A stretch of 64,000 bases of DNA, taken from assembly GCF_005869875.1 (NCBI RefSeq), contig NZ_VAWG01000001.1, forward strand, positions 248,001 through 312,000, given 5' to 3'. Positions within the stretch are counted from its first letter, which is position 1; each line of letters opens with the position of its first letter. The notes beneath the pieces are model-generated. The model saw only the letters and a list, made by a program, of their open reading frames with translations, was not told the origin of the DNA and did no database searches. Both the position numbers and the translations under genes were made by a program. Positions 9,314-18,387 of this stretch are shown here, piece by piece. This DNA is from Paenibacillus pinistramenti. GTDB lineage: Bacteria; Bacillota; Bacilli; Paenibacillales; Paenibacillaceae.

Positions 9314-10159
9314 TTACACCTCCTTCAGCTGACAGACCACCTGCATGGAAACCGTACGCCCGCCCAGGTCGCCATGAAAGGCCGAGCCGTTCCGTACACC
9401 ATGGTAATCAGAACCACCGGTCGCAATAAGCCCGAAGCGTTCAGCCCATTCCCCATAACGCCGTTCATCCTCAGGCGAGTGGTCGGAATGATAAACCTCA
9501 ATCCCGCCCGGTCTGCCGGATTCAATGAGTTTTAAGACCAGGTCGTCATTGCCGTATATACCAGGGTGGGCTATGACAGGAACGCCTCCCGCCTCGCGGA
9601 TCCAGGCAAAAGCCTCCAGGGGCGAAATTCTTGCCGCAGGCGCATAGGCCGGCGCCCCTTCAGCCAAATAGCGGTTGAAAGCATCGCGGATATCCGCTGC
9701 ATAACCCTTGGCTGCCATGGCGGCAGCAATGTGGGGGCGTCCCAGGCTTTCGCCTTCTTTAAGTTCCCTGCCAAGTTCATTTAAGACATCCTCCATCGTA
9801 AGGAGAACACCGAGCTGCTGCAGATTGGCCAGAATCGCTTCATTCCGTCTGCCGCGGGTTTCCCGAAGCCCCTGAAGCCGTTCCAGCAGCAGCGGATCGC
9901 GGTGGTTGATAAAATATCCGAGCACGTGTATTTCCGTATCCTCCGCCCGGGTGCTGATCTCCACGCCAGGAACGACAGTAATTCCCAGCTCTTCTCCAGC
10001 TGCAAGCGCCTCGTCAATGCCTGCTGCTGTGTCATGGTCGGTGATTGCAACCGCTGACAGCCCTTTTTCCCTGGCAATCCTCACATTATCACCGGGTGAA
10101 TTCAGGCCGTCGGAAGCCGTCGTATGCGTATGCAGATCCGCCAGCCCCTGTTCATTCAT
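9314..10159 (-). CDS. PHP-domain phosphoesterase (TrpH/YciV family)
   Basis: A 281-residue polymerase-and-histidinol-phosphatase fold. Metal-ligand motifs appear in the expected order: ADLHTHTTASDG at the N-terminus, AITDHDTAAG, PGVEIS, VIAHPG, YHSDHSP and GSDYHG. Family members act on 3',5'-nucleotide bisphosphates or as 5'-3' exonucleases on short RNA; the substrate here cannot be read from sequence. ATG 10159 has a GGGAGGAG ribosome site and overlaps the stop of the LysR gene by 4 bases (ATGA). It is followed at once by the LOV-EAL gene, so the three form one operon. Confidence 0.88.
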   Translation of the reverse strand: MNEQGLADLHTHTTASDGLNSPGDNVRIAREKGLSAVAITDHDTAAGIDEALAAGEELGITVVPGVEISTRAEDTEIHVLGYFINHRDPLLLERLQGLRETRGRRNEAILANLQQLGVLLTMEDVLNELGRELKEGESLGRPHIAAAMAAKGYAADIRDAFNRYLAEGAPAYAPAARISPLEAFAWIREAGGVPVIAHPGIYGNDDLVLKLIESGRPGGIEVYHSDHSPEDERRYGEWAERFGLIATGGSDYHGVRNGSAFHGDLGGRTVSMQVVCQLKEV

Positions 10160-11070
10160 AAATACTCCTCCCTTATTTTGGGCTGTTTAATAAAATTCAG
10201 AAAAGTCACTGCTGAAATCGGCAGGATCGTAGACTTCAAATGGATGGAGAAGAATCTGCGCTTGAACGAAGCATCCCGGATCTTGACAATGCGCAGCAAA
10301 CCCAGGGCAACCTCGTGCTTGACGGAAGAGGGCGACAGCATCGTAATGCCGAATCCCGCTTCCACCGCAGACTTCACCGCTCCCGTACTGCCGAGCTCCA
10401 TAACGACGTTCAAATCGCCCGGTTTCACGCCTCTGCGCTGCATTTCATCCTCCATAACCTGGCGGGTGCCTGAACCTTTCTCCCTCAGGACAAAAGGATG
10501 CTTAATCACGTTCTCCAAGTCAACGCTGTCAGCTTGCGCAAGCTCATGAGCAGCAGGCACGACAAGCTTCAGTTCATCTTCCATAACAGGCTCCATCTGA
10601 ATATCCGGATGATCCACCGGAGCCTCGACCAGCCCGAAATTAAGCTGATGCTGCAAAATATATTCAACAATTTGCGAGGTATTCATCACCTTCAGCTTGA
10701 TCTCAATATGAGGGTACTGATGGCCGAAAGGCCCGAGCAGCCGCGGCAGCACATATTCGCCGATAGTCAGGCTTGCGCCAAGCTGCAGCCTTCCCTCCAG
10801 CTGATGGGTGAACCGGGACATCGCTTCCTCCGTCTCCCGCATCAGCTCCAGGCTGCGGACGGCAAAGGGCAGCAGGACATGGCCGGCTTCAGTCAATTCA
10901 ATTCTCTTGGTCGAACGGATAAACAGCTTGCAGCCAAAGTATTCTTCAAGAGACTGCATCTGCATCGTGACCGCAGGCTGAGTCATATGCAGCGACTGCG
11001 CGGCCGCAGAGAAGCTGCCCAGATTGGCGACGGTATAAAAAATATGCAGCTGATGGTAGTTAAGCGCCAT
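10156..11070 (-). CDS. LysR-family transcriptional regulator
   Basis: A 304-residue regulator with an N-terminal winged helix-turn-helix (YHQLHIFYTVANLGSFSAAA, then MTQPAVTMQM) and a C-terminal periplasmic-binding-protein-like effector domain (REKGSGTRQVMEDE). ATG 11070 was chosen because AAGGAAGG sits just upstream and the LysR helix begins within four residues; a 30-residue extension upstream lacks both. The RQVMEDE region resembles the CysL/selenium-associated LysR branch, but the inducer is not inferable. It is first in an operon with the PHP and LOV-EAL genes, unusual because LysR genes are often divergent from their targets. Confidence 0.9.
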   Translation of the reverse strand: MALNYHQLHIFYTVANLGSFSAAAQSLHMTQPAVTMQMQSLEEYFGCKLFIRSTKRIELTEAGHVLLPFAVRSLELMRETEEAMSRFTHQLEGRLQLGASLTIGEYVLPRLLGPFGHQYPHIEIKLKVMNTSQIVEYILQHQLNFGLVEAPVDHPDIQMEPVMEDELKLVVPAAHELAQADSVDLENVIKHPFVLREKGSGTRQVMEDEMQRRGVKPGDLNVVMELGSTGAVKSAVEAGFGITMLSPSSVKHEVALGLLRIVKIRDASFKRRFFSIHLKSTILPISAVTFLNFIKQPKIREEYL

Positions 11071-11167
11071 CCGATCAAATCCTTCCTTCTTTGCCTGATT
11101 CACATTCCAGGACAACATATAAAAAGCATGCCCGGACCTTATCGGCGCATGCTGAATCATTCCTTTG

Positions 11168-11605
11168 CTATTTCCGTTTCCGGCTGTTCTTCAGCAGTCC
11201 CGTACGCCGGGTATGCCTCATCCAGGAATAATAGGTCTTTAAATCTCTCAGCTCCATCTTCTCCGATATCCGGCCAAGGAAGGTCACGAGGGTCATCTTA
11301 TAAAGCGGATGTCCGAGGAGATCCGTTTCTCCGGCCAGCTCGCTGAATTCAGCCACAAACATCAGATCCTGGTCAATCAGGTATACATGCTCCTCATTTC
11401 GATGAACCTTGGTGATCCGCTTCTGCTTGAGACAGTCCCAGAGATAAGAAGCAACAGCATCAATCGAAGAGGAAGCCGGGTTGACCCGTTCCCTGTAACG
11501 GACCGCAGCGTGATGGGTAACAACGATATCAGCCACTTTGTAATCGCCGAGCATAATATAGAAAGATTCATACGAATTCCAGCGTTGTGCAGCTCTTTCC
11601 TTCAT
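11168..11605 (-). CDS. Hypothetical protein, Paenibacillus-type
   Basis: I do not recognise this 145-residue protein. It has no signal peptide or membrane segment, is basic at the C-terminus (RRTGLLKNSRKRK), and holds the strings VTHHAAVRYRERV and EEHVYLIDQDLMFVAEF, which suggest a small alpha/beta domain. The His-His-x-x-x-Arg-x-Arg-x-Arg cluster might bind nucleic acid (inference only). I chose ATG 11605, preceded by GAGGCGGG; an upstream ATG at 11680 has no ribosome site, and a TATACT -10-like box lies just beyond it (11689-11684). Confidence 0.65.
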   Translation of the reverse strand: MKERAAQRWNSYESFYIMLGDYKVADIVVTHHAAVRYRERVNPASSSIDAVASYLWDCLKQKRITKVHRNEEHVYLIDQDLMFVAEFSELAGETDLLGHPLYKMTLVTFLGRISEKMELRDLKTYYSWMRHTRRTGLLKNSRKRK

Positions 11606-11783
11606 CGGTCCCGCCTCGCCTTGAATGATTGTAGATTCCTTATGCTTAATCCCGTTAAAAGGCTGAGTATTAATTCCCATAATAGTATAATATCCCGTTT
11701 TGATACGCAAGCACTATAAAAAAAAGGAGAAACAGCTTCCGCAGTTTCTCCTTCTCTCCAGCAAATATGCCTCTTCCAGAATA

Positions 11784-12047
11784 CTAAAGACCGTAAAACT
11801 GGGTCTTGTCCGGCACATTCTTATTGTATTCCGTTTTGATTTCGTTGCGGTAAGATCTTTCGATCTTGCGGACATAGGACAGCTTGCGGACATTCTTCAT
11901 GATATCCTCCGCCCGGTCCGCATTTACATACATGACCGCATAATGCATTCTTCGCGATAGATACAATACATTGCCGTATTTATCCAGATTTCTGGCCGCT
12001 TTCAAATCACTGACCCAAATAATATAGCCTTCCCGTTCCGGAAACAT
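11784..12047 (-). CDS. ylbG: YlbG family protein (DUF2129)
   Basis: An 87-residue cytoplasmic protein with the features of YlbG: an N-terminal GYIIWVSDLKAARNL strand-helix, YLSRRMHYAVMYVN, and a C-terminal RKIERSYR. The function of the family is not established. It lies directly downstream of ylbF on the same strand, the same neighbourhood as in B. subtilis. Confidence 0.88.
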   Translation of the reverse strand: MFPEREGYIIWVSDLKAARNLDKYGNVLYLSRRMHYAVMYVNADRAEDIMKNVRKLSYVRKIERSYRNEIKTEYNKNVPDKTQFYGL

Positions 12048-12089
12048 GTCCGCCGCTTCCCCGCTTTCTTGTTAAAAATATCCCCGGTC

Positions 12090-12527
12090 CTAGCCGCAGC
12101 CGCAGGAACCGCCGCTTCCGCAGCCGCCTTTCGGATTCGGGTCGTTGCTTGGCACCTTGATCTTCTGCGAGACGGAATAGGCAATGAGCTCTGACATCTC
12201 ATGGAGTATGTCATCCAATTCCTTCTCGGCAAGCTTGAAGCGTCTTACAGCCTCAAATCCCTCCAGCTCCAGCTCCACTTCAGCTACTTTATCTTTGGCT
12301 TCGTGATAATTGGGGTGGAAATGCCCGAAACGCTGTGTCTCCTCAAAGAGCTCTTTCTTGGATGCAAGCTTGCGAACGCAGCTTTGAATTTCAGCGTCGT
12401 TATCTACAATCTGCTTCCAATATAAATAATCTGCCGCACAGACAGAATGGTTAATCATGTCGCCCAGCTCATAGGCGTATGTCAGCATTTGGGCCATATC
12501 GACCGTTCGCAATTCAGATACGCTCAT
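12090..12527 (-). CDS. ylbF: YlbF family regulator (RicF)
   Basis: A 145-residue, mostly helical protein of the YlbF/YmcA group. In B. subtilis YlbF (RicF) forms the RicA-RicF-RicT complex, which holds Fe-S clusters and affects RNase Y-dependent mRNA processing, sporulation, competence and biofilm formation. The C-terminal tail is Gly/Cys-rich (GGCGSGGSCGCG), consistent with a cluster-ligating role in that complex. ATG 12527 opens a transcription unit with ylbG 43 bases downstream. Confidence 0.9.
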   Translation of the reverse strand: MSVSELRTVDMAQMLTYAYELGDMINHSVCAADYLYWKQIVDNDAEIQSCVRKLASKKELFEETQRFGHFHPNYHEAKDKVAEVELELEGFEAVRRFKLAEKELDDILHEMSELIAYSVSQKIKVPSNDPNPKGGCGSGGSCGCG

Positions 12528-12631
12528 GAATATTCATCTCTATTCCTGAAAGGATCCACCTTTATAAACAGGTAGTCTTATTTATCATATCATAAACCCA
12601 TCACCAGCAGAAGATAAAATCAGGCGGCACC

Positions 12632-14869
12632 CTAGATTCTTTCAGGCAGGGTGATCCGGATCCCCTGGATATCCTCGGCGCTCAGTTCGGTAAATCTGCC
12701 CGCAGGGCAGCTGCTGCTGTCCCCTCCCAGCGCTAAATCCGCTGCCGCTCTCCACTGTGCTCCGCCTTTAATCCATTTGGGCAGAGCGGAATAAGTGCCG
12801 TCTGCCAAACGAAGCTCGATTCCCGCCTTCCAGTCCATCGCCTGCTGGAACAGCAGCTTCACTGTCGAGGCATGATAAGACTTTAATTCACGCGTCCAGG
12901 AGCCGGGAATGCTGTGAAACCCCGGGAACAGCTCTTCATAATCCGGAACGGAAGCTTCATCTGGCTGAGGACTCACCGGCTTTGCCGGCTTCATTGACTT
13001 CATTGGCTTTATCGGCTTTACCGGCTTCATCAGCTTTATCAGCCTGCCCGCATAAATCCAAGGATCAGATCCTTCTTCAAGCTCCGCCTCCGGTTCGGGC
13101 ACATCACCAAACACTCGGGGATAGTCTCCCGTCTCCTCGGCCCCCTCTGCTCCAGCAGGCGCCTTCAGAGGCGCCAGGCCCAGCTTGTCGAGCTCCCGGC
13201 TGATTGGGTCAAACTCCTCCTCCCGTACAATGAAATCCTTCGGGCCGATCTGCTGGATAATGCCCGCCGGGAGCTTGGCCGCAGAGATCCGCTCTGCGGC
13301 TGCCTCATCCGCGCAGCGAAGCAGCGTCACCCGGGCGAACGAGACCCGGCCCAGCTCGCTTCCCCACTGGCGCAGCGCGAGCCTGACATGATCAGGCAGG
13401 CCTGAACGGGCGGCACGCTCAAAGAACACGATAATCTCCTCCGGGGTCCGGCCAGCGTGTAATGCAGCCTCAACCGATTCGCGGGTAAGACGGTAAACGG
13501 TCATGACATCCTCGGACACCGGCTCGCAGCAAAGCTCCAGCTCCCATCGAACCGTATAAGGGGTATCAGGAGGAACGAGAATTTCGTAATTAGGCTCGGC
13601 ATACAAGCAGCCGTCAGGCTGAATTTCATAAGCGTTCCCTGCCTTACAGACCCGGTTCCCTTCTTCAGCCCCTGACAGCAGCAGCATCCCCTGTTCTCCA
13701 TGATCATCGGCTAATTCGGGTTTGCGGACCCATCTGAACATGAGGGCTGCAGGAACAGAGGAAGCCGGGGAATTCATGAGATTCAGAAATTCCGGGAACT
13801 CTGCCAAATCGCCGCAGTCCAGCAAGGCTGCGCCTCCTGCGTACCCCGCGCTCCCCGCTGCGCGTTCCCCTTCATGCTCACTTGAATATCCAAGCTCCAT
13901 CCAGCCAAATGCGCATAACAGATTTAACCAGGCTGCAAGCCACAGCTGTTCGGCAGGCAGCCCAGTCTGCCCGCCTTGTCCGGCCTGAGGTGACGCATCC
14001 GGAGAAATGCCCTTCTTTCTCAGAAGCCTGAATAGGTCATCAACGCTTTGCCACATGCCGGGCTTCCAGGACGGCAGCAGCAGCACGGCAGCTGCATGCT
14101 GAAGAAACGGGCGGGGCGGCACATATCTTGTCAGCAGCTCCTTCATGATCAGCCCGTCCATCTGTGCTTCCGGGAGCTTGAGCCAACGGGCTAAAGCCGG
14201 CCCGCTGATTTTCCATCCTTTGGGATGCAGCTGAACAAGTCCAAACGACAGGGCCAAATCCAGCAGAACGGCAATGGACGGAGGATAATGCTCCTGCTCC
14301 GCGTACTGCAGCTGAAGCCCTGCCACATCCTCGTCCTGAATCGGGATGATTTCCGCTAATCGCTTTAAGGAACGGAGCTGCAGTTTTCCTTTGGAGGTAA
14401 GAGAGAGGCCCCCTTTGGCAATAAAAGAGAGGGTTTTGAGCAGAGTCCGGGAAATGCCGTGCCTGCCTTCCTTTAGAAGCCGGACATGCCGGGTCCGGGC
14501 CGCCGGGTGTCCGCCGGTTTCCCATTCGGGTTCAAACTGCTGCTGCGAAAGGGAGAGGAATTCGCTCATGGACAGGGCAAAATAGTTCTCGCCCCAGCCC
14601 CGGCTGATGGTCTGCACGATACCGGCCCTCCGGAGCAGATGAAGTCCGTACACAAGCTCCGCTCCCGAGCAATAAGCCGTTGCCTTCCCCTCAAGCTGCT
14701 CCTGTGAAAAGGGCTGGGCGGCAAACCTGCTGAATATCAGCTGCAGCGTCCGCTCCTGCAGTCCGCTCTTCGGCTTCACGGCCTGCGCCTCTGCATGGCC
14801 CGCTGCTGCTGGCTCACCGGCTTCAACGTTCCTTCCGGTTATCCGGCTTGAATGAAATTCGCTCACCAC
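12632..14869 (-). CDS. Helicase-associated protein, partner of the XPB-type helicase
   Basis: A 745-residue protein. It starts with GTG 14869, immediately after the TGA of the helicase gene; the ribosome site AAGGAGG is inside the helicase's last codons, so the pair is translationally coupled. The N-terminal half has repeated winged-helix-like segments (ELVYGLHLLRRAGIVQTISRG, FGLVQLHPKGWKISGPALARW); residues ~490-560 look like the Helicase_C_3 / XPB-Ssl2 N-terminal domain (TLLRCADEAAAERI, IVREEEFDPISREL). A Lys-Pro repeat (residues ~610-635) leads to a conserved C-terminal segment. From memory, M. tuberculosis has a comparable neighbour (Rv0862c) beside its XPB gene. A role in helping the helicase load on or remodel DNA is inference. 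Confidence 0.75.
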   Translation of the reverse strand: MVSEFHSSRITGRNVEAGEPAAAGHAEAQAVKPKSGLQERTLQLIFSRFAAQPFSQEQLEGKATAYCSGAELVYGLHLLRRAGIVQTISRGWGENYFALSMSEFLSLSQQQFEPEWETGGHPAARTRHVRLLKEGRHGISRTLLKTLSFIAKGGLSLTSKGKLQLRSLKRLAEIIPIQDEDVAGLQLQYAEQEHYPPSIAVLLDLALSFGLVQLHPKGWKISGPALARWLKLPEAQMDGLIMKELLTRYVPPRPFLQHAAAVLLLPSWKPGMWQSVDDLFRLLRKKGISPDASPQAGQGGQTGLPAEQLWLAAWLNLLCAFGWMELGYSSEHEGERAAGSAGYAGGAALLDCGDLAEFPEFLNLMNSPASSVPAALMFRWVRKPELADDHGEQGMLLLSGAEEGNRVCKAGNAYEIQPDGCLYAEPNYEILVPPDTPYTVRWELELCCEPVSEDVMTVYRLTRESVEAALHAGRTPEEIIVFFERAARSGLPDHVRLALRQWGSELGRVSFARVTLLRCADEAAAERISAAKLPAGIIQQIGPKDFIVREEEFDPISRELDKLGLAPLKAPAGAEGAEETGDYPRVFGDVPEPEAELEEGSDPWIYAGRLIKLMKPVKPIKPMKSMKPAKPVSPQPDEASVPDYEELFPGFHSIPGSWTRELKSYHASTVKLLFQQAMDWKAGIELRLADGTYSALPKWIKGGAQWRAAADLALGGDSSSCPAGRFTELSAEDIQGIRITLPERI
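12970..13041 (-). repeat. Nine-base tandem repeat inside the helicase-partner gene
   Basis: About seven imperfect copies of a 9-base unit (ggctttatc / ggcttcatt on the plus strand) encode a Lys-Pro-x series in the protein. The unit length keeps the frame, so copy-number change would lengthen or shorten a linker without breaking the gene. Confidence 0.8.
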
Positions 14870-16636
14870 TCATGCCTCCTTTGACTCCGGCAGCAGGTCC
14901 GGCCCGCTGCTTCCCGCAGGTACCACGGTATAGTGATATCCCTGTTCCACCAGGAACAGCTGTCTTTTTCCCGCGAATGCTTCCTCTTTGGTCCGGTCTG
15001 ATACAATACTGTAAAAATAAGCCCGGTTCCCGCCTGTCTTGGGCCGGAGAATACGCCCTAAACGCTGCGCCTCCTCCTGCCTTGAGCCGAAGCTGCCTGA
15101 AATCTGAATCGCTACCGCGGCATCGGGCAGATCGACGGCAAAGTTGACGACCTTCGAAACCGCCAGCACATGAATAGCGCCTGTCCGGAAAGCTTCATAT
15201 AAAACGCTGCGCTGTTCCTGCGAGGCTGCTCCCGAAATCAGCGGAATCTGCAGCTCGGAAGCCAGCTTGGCCAGCTGATCGACATATTGGCCGATAATCA
15301 GAATCTGCTGTTCCTGGTGCCGCTTGACAAGCTGGCGCACAACCTGGAGTTTGTCGGGATTTTCCGAGGCCAATCTGAATTGGCTCCTGCTGCCTGCCTG
15401 GTCATAAAGCCTGCGGTACTCATCAGATAACGGCACCCGGATTTCGCAGCATGCCGCTTCGGCAATCCAGCCCTGATGCTCAAGGTCCTTCCAGAGAATT
15501 TCTTTCTGCTTGGGCCCGATGAGTGAAAAGACATCCTGCTCGCAGCCGTCTTCCCGGACCAAGGTTGCGGTCAGCCCCAGCCTCCGGGTCGCCTGAATAT
15601 CGGCAGTTGCCCGAAAGACGGGAGCAGGGAGCAGGTGAACCTCATCATAAATGATGAGCCCCCAGTCGCGTCCGTTCAGCAGCGACAGATGCCTGAACCC
15701 CTCTTCTTTACGCGTCCGGTGGGTGAGAATCTGGTAGGTGGAGACCGTGACGGGACGAACTTCTTTCTTCTCGCCTGAATATTCACCCACTTGCTCCGGG
15801 GAGAGTGTTGTTTTGCTGGTCAGCTCCTGAATCCACTGCCTGACAGAAGTGATGCTGGAGGTCAGAATCAAGGTTTCGCATTGGAGCCGCTGCATGGCCC
15901 CGAGCCCGATGACCGTTTTGCCTGCGCCGCACGGCAGCACCTGCACCCCGCTGCCGGCAGGACCGCCGCTGTCAGCGCGGTCAGCATCTGCTAAAGCACC
16001 TAATGCGCCCGCAAATGCGTCCACACAGACCTGCTGGTAGCTTCTAAGGCCAAATGGCGTGCCATCAGGCAGCGCAGGGCGAAATTCAAAGGCAAGCGGC
16101 GCACCCGCCCGGTAGCCGACTTCGTCAATGACGGGGTAGCCAAGCCTGGTCAGTTCCTGCTTCAGTAGTCCCCGCGAGGCGGACTTGACATAAACAGTCT
16201 GCTCATCAGCCCTTACGATGCCTAACTGTTCCATTCCATTTTTCTGCAGGCTCAGCTTTTGAAGAAGCCGTTCAAGAACCTCTTCGTTCCCTGTCTGCAC
16301 ATACAGCTCAAGCTGCCCTTCCTCACGCATGGAGGATTTGAGAGCCAGCTGGCCGTATCTTCCCATCCACAGCGCCACATCCTCTTCAACTTTACCCGGC
16401 ACCGGCCAGCGGGACAGCTCCCTCAGCTTGCCAATCACCCCCTCAGGTGTCTCGCCCAGTGCGGCCGCATTCCATAATGACAGTGGAGAGATGCGGTAGG
16501 TGTGGAAGGCCGAGGGAGTCTTGACCAGCTCCGCAAATTCGCCAAGCAGCTCCCTGGCCCGACCGAACTCCGGATGTGCCGTCTCCAAGAGCACGATGTG
16601 ATCGTTCTGCACGATGCAAGCGCCTTGTCCTTTCAT
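14870..16636 (-). CDS. XPB/Rad25-type superfamily 2 DNA helicase
   Basis: A 588-residue helicase. It has an N-terminal XPB-like domain (HTYRISPLSLWNAAALG), Walker A LPCGAGKTV (234-242), a DEVH box (331-334), and the XPB-typical Arg-Glu-Asp motif just after motif III (LTATLVREDG, 361-363). Motif VI reads EEAQRLGRILRPK. XPB is the 3'-5' helicase of archaeal and eukaryotic nucleotide excision repair; bacterial versions exist in actinobacteria and scattered Firmicutes. ATG 16636 follows AGGAGGG. A 58-codon upstream extension runs through a terminator-like hairpin and was rejected. The coupled downstream gene is its presumed partner. A DNA-repair role is inferred from family only. Confidence 0.9.
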   Translation of the reverse strand: MKGQGACIVQNDHIVLLETAHPEFGRARELLGEFAELVKTPSAFHTYRISPLSLWNAAALGETPEGVIGKLRELSRWPVPGKVEEDVALWMGRYGQLALKSSMREEGQLELYVQTGNEEVLERLLQKLSLQKNGMEQLGIVRADEQTVYVKSASRGLLKQELTRLGYPVIDEVGYRAGAPLAFEFRPALPDGTPFGLRSYQQVCVDAFAGALGALADADRADSGGPAGSGVQVLPCGAGKTVIGLGAMQRLQCETLILTSSITSVRQWIQELTSKTTLSPEQVGEYSGEKKEVRPVTVSTYQILTHRTRKEEGFRHLSLLNGRDWGLIIYDEVHLLPAPVFRATADIQATRRLGLTATLVREDGCEQDVFSLIGPKQKEILWKDLEHQGWIAEAACCEIRVPLSDEYRRLYDQAGSRSQFRLASENPDKLQVVRQLVKRHQEQQILIIGQYVDQLAKLASELQIPLISGAASQEQRSVLYEAFRTGAIHVLAVSKVVNFAVDLPDAAVAIQISGSFGSRQEEAQRLGRILRPKTGGNRAYFYSIVSDRTKEEAFAGKRQLFLVEQGYHYTVVPAGSSGPDLLPESKEA

Positions 16637-16710
16637 TTCTTCTTGTCCCTCCTGACTTGGCAAGCCGGCAAATGCGGCGGTGCAGGCCGACCGGCTTGTA
16701 CAAAGCAAAG

Positions 16711-16736
16711 AGCCCCGGCCGCAAACGGCGGGGGCT
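16711..16736 (-). terminator. Hairpin terminator or attenuator between the M20 amidohydrolase and the helicase
   Basis: The inverted repeat agccccggccg / cggcgggggct is followed on the minus strand by ctctttgctttg. It lies ~180 bases after the M20 stop and 75 bases before the helicase start, so it could end the former or attenuate the latter. Confidence 0.55.
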
Positions 16737-16918
16737 TCCCATTTTTGACACATCTGCCGATCTTCTAAACTGGAACCTACGGCTGGAATCTCCGTCCGGA
16801 CTCCGGTCAAGCCTGCTGCCCTGATTAGTAGAGTTTCCCAAAAATGCGGCAGTCATGCACAAGCTGCATCCCTAAAGAAATGAAATTTTAACGCTTAAAA
16901 ATGACGCCGCACACTGAA

Positions 16919-18106
16919 TTATTCTGCGGATGCGGGCTGCGGCCATTCCTGCATATAATTTTCCGCGAGTGCAATCAGAATCCTTGCCGCATGGCCCATC
17001 GCCTCTTCATCAAGATCAAACTTGGGGTGATGGTGAGGATATTCCGCGCCTTTCTCCGGATTCCCGGCTCCAACCAGGATAAAGCAGCCCGGCACTCTCT
17101 GCAGATAGTAGGCAAAGTCTTCCGCAGGCATAATCGGCTGAGTCAGTTCCGTCTTGATTCCTTCAAGGCCGCCCGCCACTTTGAAAAATCTTGCCGTCTC
17201 TTCATTATCATTCACGAGCGGCGGATAACCCGGCACATATTCCAGGCTTGCGCTTGCCCCGTAGCTGCTGGCCGTATGCTCCACCACCGAAGCAATCCGC
17301 TCCCGGATCAGCTCTCTGGACGTCTCGTTAAAGCATCGAACCGTACCCGCCAGCCTGCAGCGCTCAGCAATGACGTTCTGCACGGTTCCCGCATGGAACG
17401 ACCCGATCGTAACTACAGCCGGATCCAGCGGATTCACCGAACGGCTCACAATGCTCTGCAGCTGCATCACCAGAGCCGATCCCGCCACAACGCTGTCGAT
17501 GGTCTTATGAGGCATGCCGCCGTGGCCTCCGCGCCCGTGTATATCCACAAAAAATTCATCCGTCGAGGCCATCATGGGCCCCGGGGCAGAAGCGGCCGTG
17601 CCGACCGGAATCGGCGTCCAGAGATGGACCCCGTAAATGACATCCACCCCATCCAGGGCCCCTTCGTTAATCATAGGCAGAGCCCCGCCCGGACAAACCT
17701 CTTCCGCCGGCTGGAACAGCAGCCTGATTTCACCGCGGATAAGGTCTCTTCTCCCGGCAAAATATTCCGCTAACGCGAGCAGCACAGCCGTATGGCCGTC
17801 ATGACCGCAGGCATGCATGACGCCCGGCACCTCCGACTTGTAGTCCGTATTCTTCTCGTCCTGAATCGGCAGGGCGTCCATATCCGCTCTAAGCGCAACT
17901 ACGGGTCCCGGCAGGCTGCCTTTGATAATCCCGACTACACCGTTGCCCCCCACCTTCGTTCTCATCTCTACTCCGGCCTTCTGCAGTACGTCCGCTATAA
18001 AGGCTGAAGTTTCCTGCTCCTTGAAAGACAGCTCAGGGTGACGATGCAGATAACGCCTGCGCTCGACCATCACCGGATACAATTGTTCTACTTCTCCCCG
18101 TCCCAT
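16919..18106 (-). CDS. M20 family metallopeptidase / N-acyl-amino-acid amidohydrolase
   Basis: A 395-residue cytoplasmic di-metal hydrolase of the hippurate hydrolase / N-acetyl-amino acid deacetylase type. Metal and catalytic motifs are visible: RRYLHRHPELSF, ALRADMDALPIQ, HACGHDGHTA, FQPAEEVCPGG, the dimerisation-lid GRGGHGGMPH, and a late MPAEDFAYY. Such enzymes release amino acids from N-acyl or peptide-like substrates; the exact acyl group cannot be read. It is transcribed away from the ftsW-type gene. Confidence 0.9.
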   Translation of the reverse strand: MGRGEVEQLYPVMVERRRYLHRHPELSFKEQETSAFIADVLQKAGVEMRTKVGGNGVVGIIKGSLPGPVVALRADMDALPIQDEKNTDYKSEVPGVMHACGHDGHTAVLLALAEYFAGRRDLIRGEIRLLFQPAEEVCPGGALPMINEGALDGVDVIYGVHLWTPIPVGTAASAPGPMMASTDEFFVDIHGRGGHGGMPHKTIDSVVAGSALVMQLQSIVSRSVNPLDPAVVTIGSFHAGTVQNVIAERCRLAGTVRCFNETSRELIRERIASVVEHTASSYGASASLEYVPGYPPLVNDNEETARFFKVAGGLEGIKTELTQPIMPAEDFAYYLQRVPGCFILVGAGNPEKGAEYPHHHPKFDLDEEAMGHAARILIALAENYMQEWPQPASAE

Positions 18107-18387
18107 AAGCTTTCTACCTCCGCCTGATTGCCGGACCGTCTTTGCTCCCGGCTTTTCCTCTTATTGTAACAGAAATCAAAAGCAATAGGACAGCCGGCCG
18201 CAAACCCGCACCACAAGCGGCCTCCAGCCCTCAAAAAAGCTGCCCTGTTCCGCCTTCTGCACGCTTGCGCAAGCCTGGTAAACATACTATCATGGTAGGT
18301 ACAACGTATACGCAGAGAACTTATTTCTTCGCATTCTTCGCGATATTCCTATGGCAATTTGCTAGTTTAATAGTTAGGAGGGTGTTC

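Noticed and set aside
16637-16810. N-terminal extension of the XPB helicase
   Set aside because: It would be translated through a terminator-like hairpin, is Cys/Ser/Ala-rich, and lacks a ribosome site, while ATG 16636 has a strong one.
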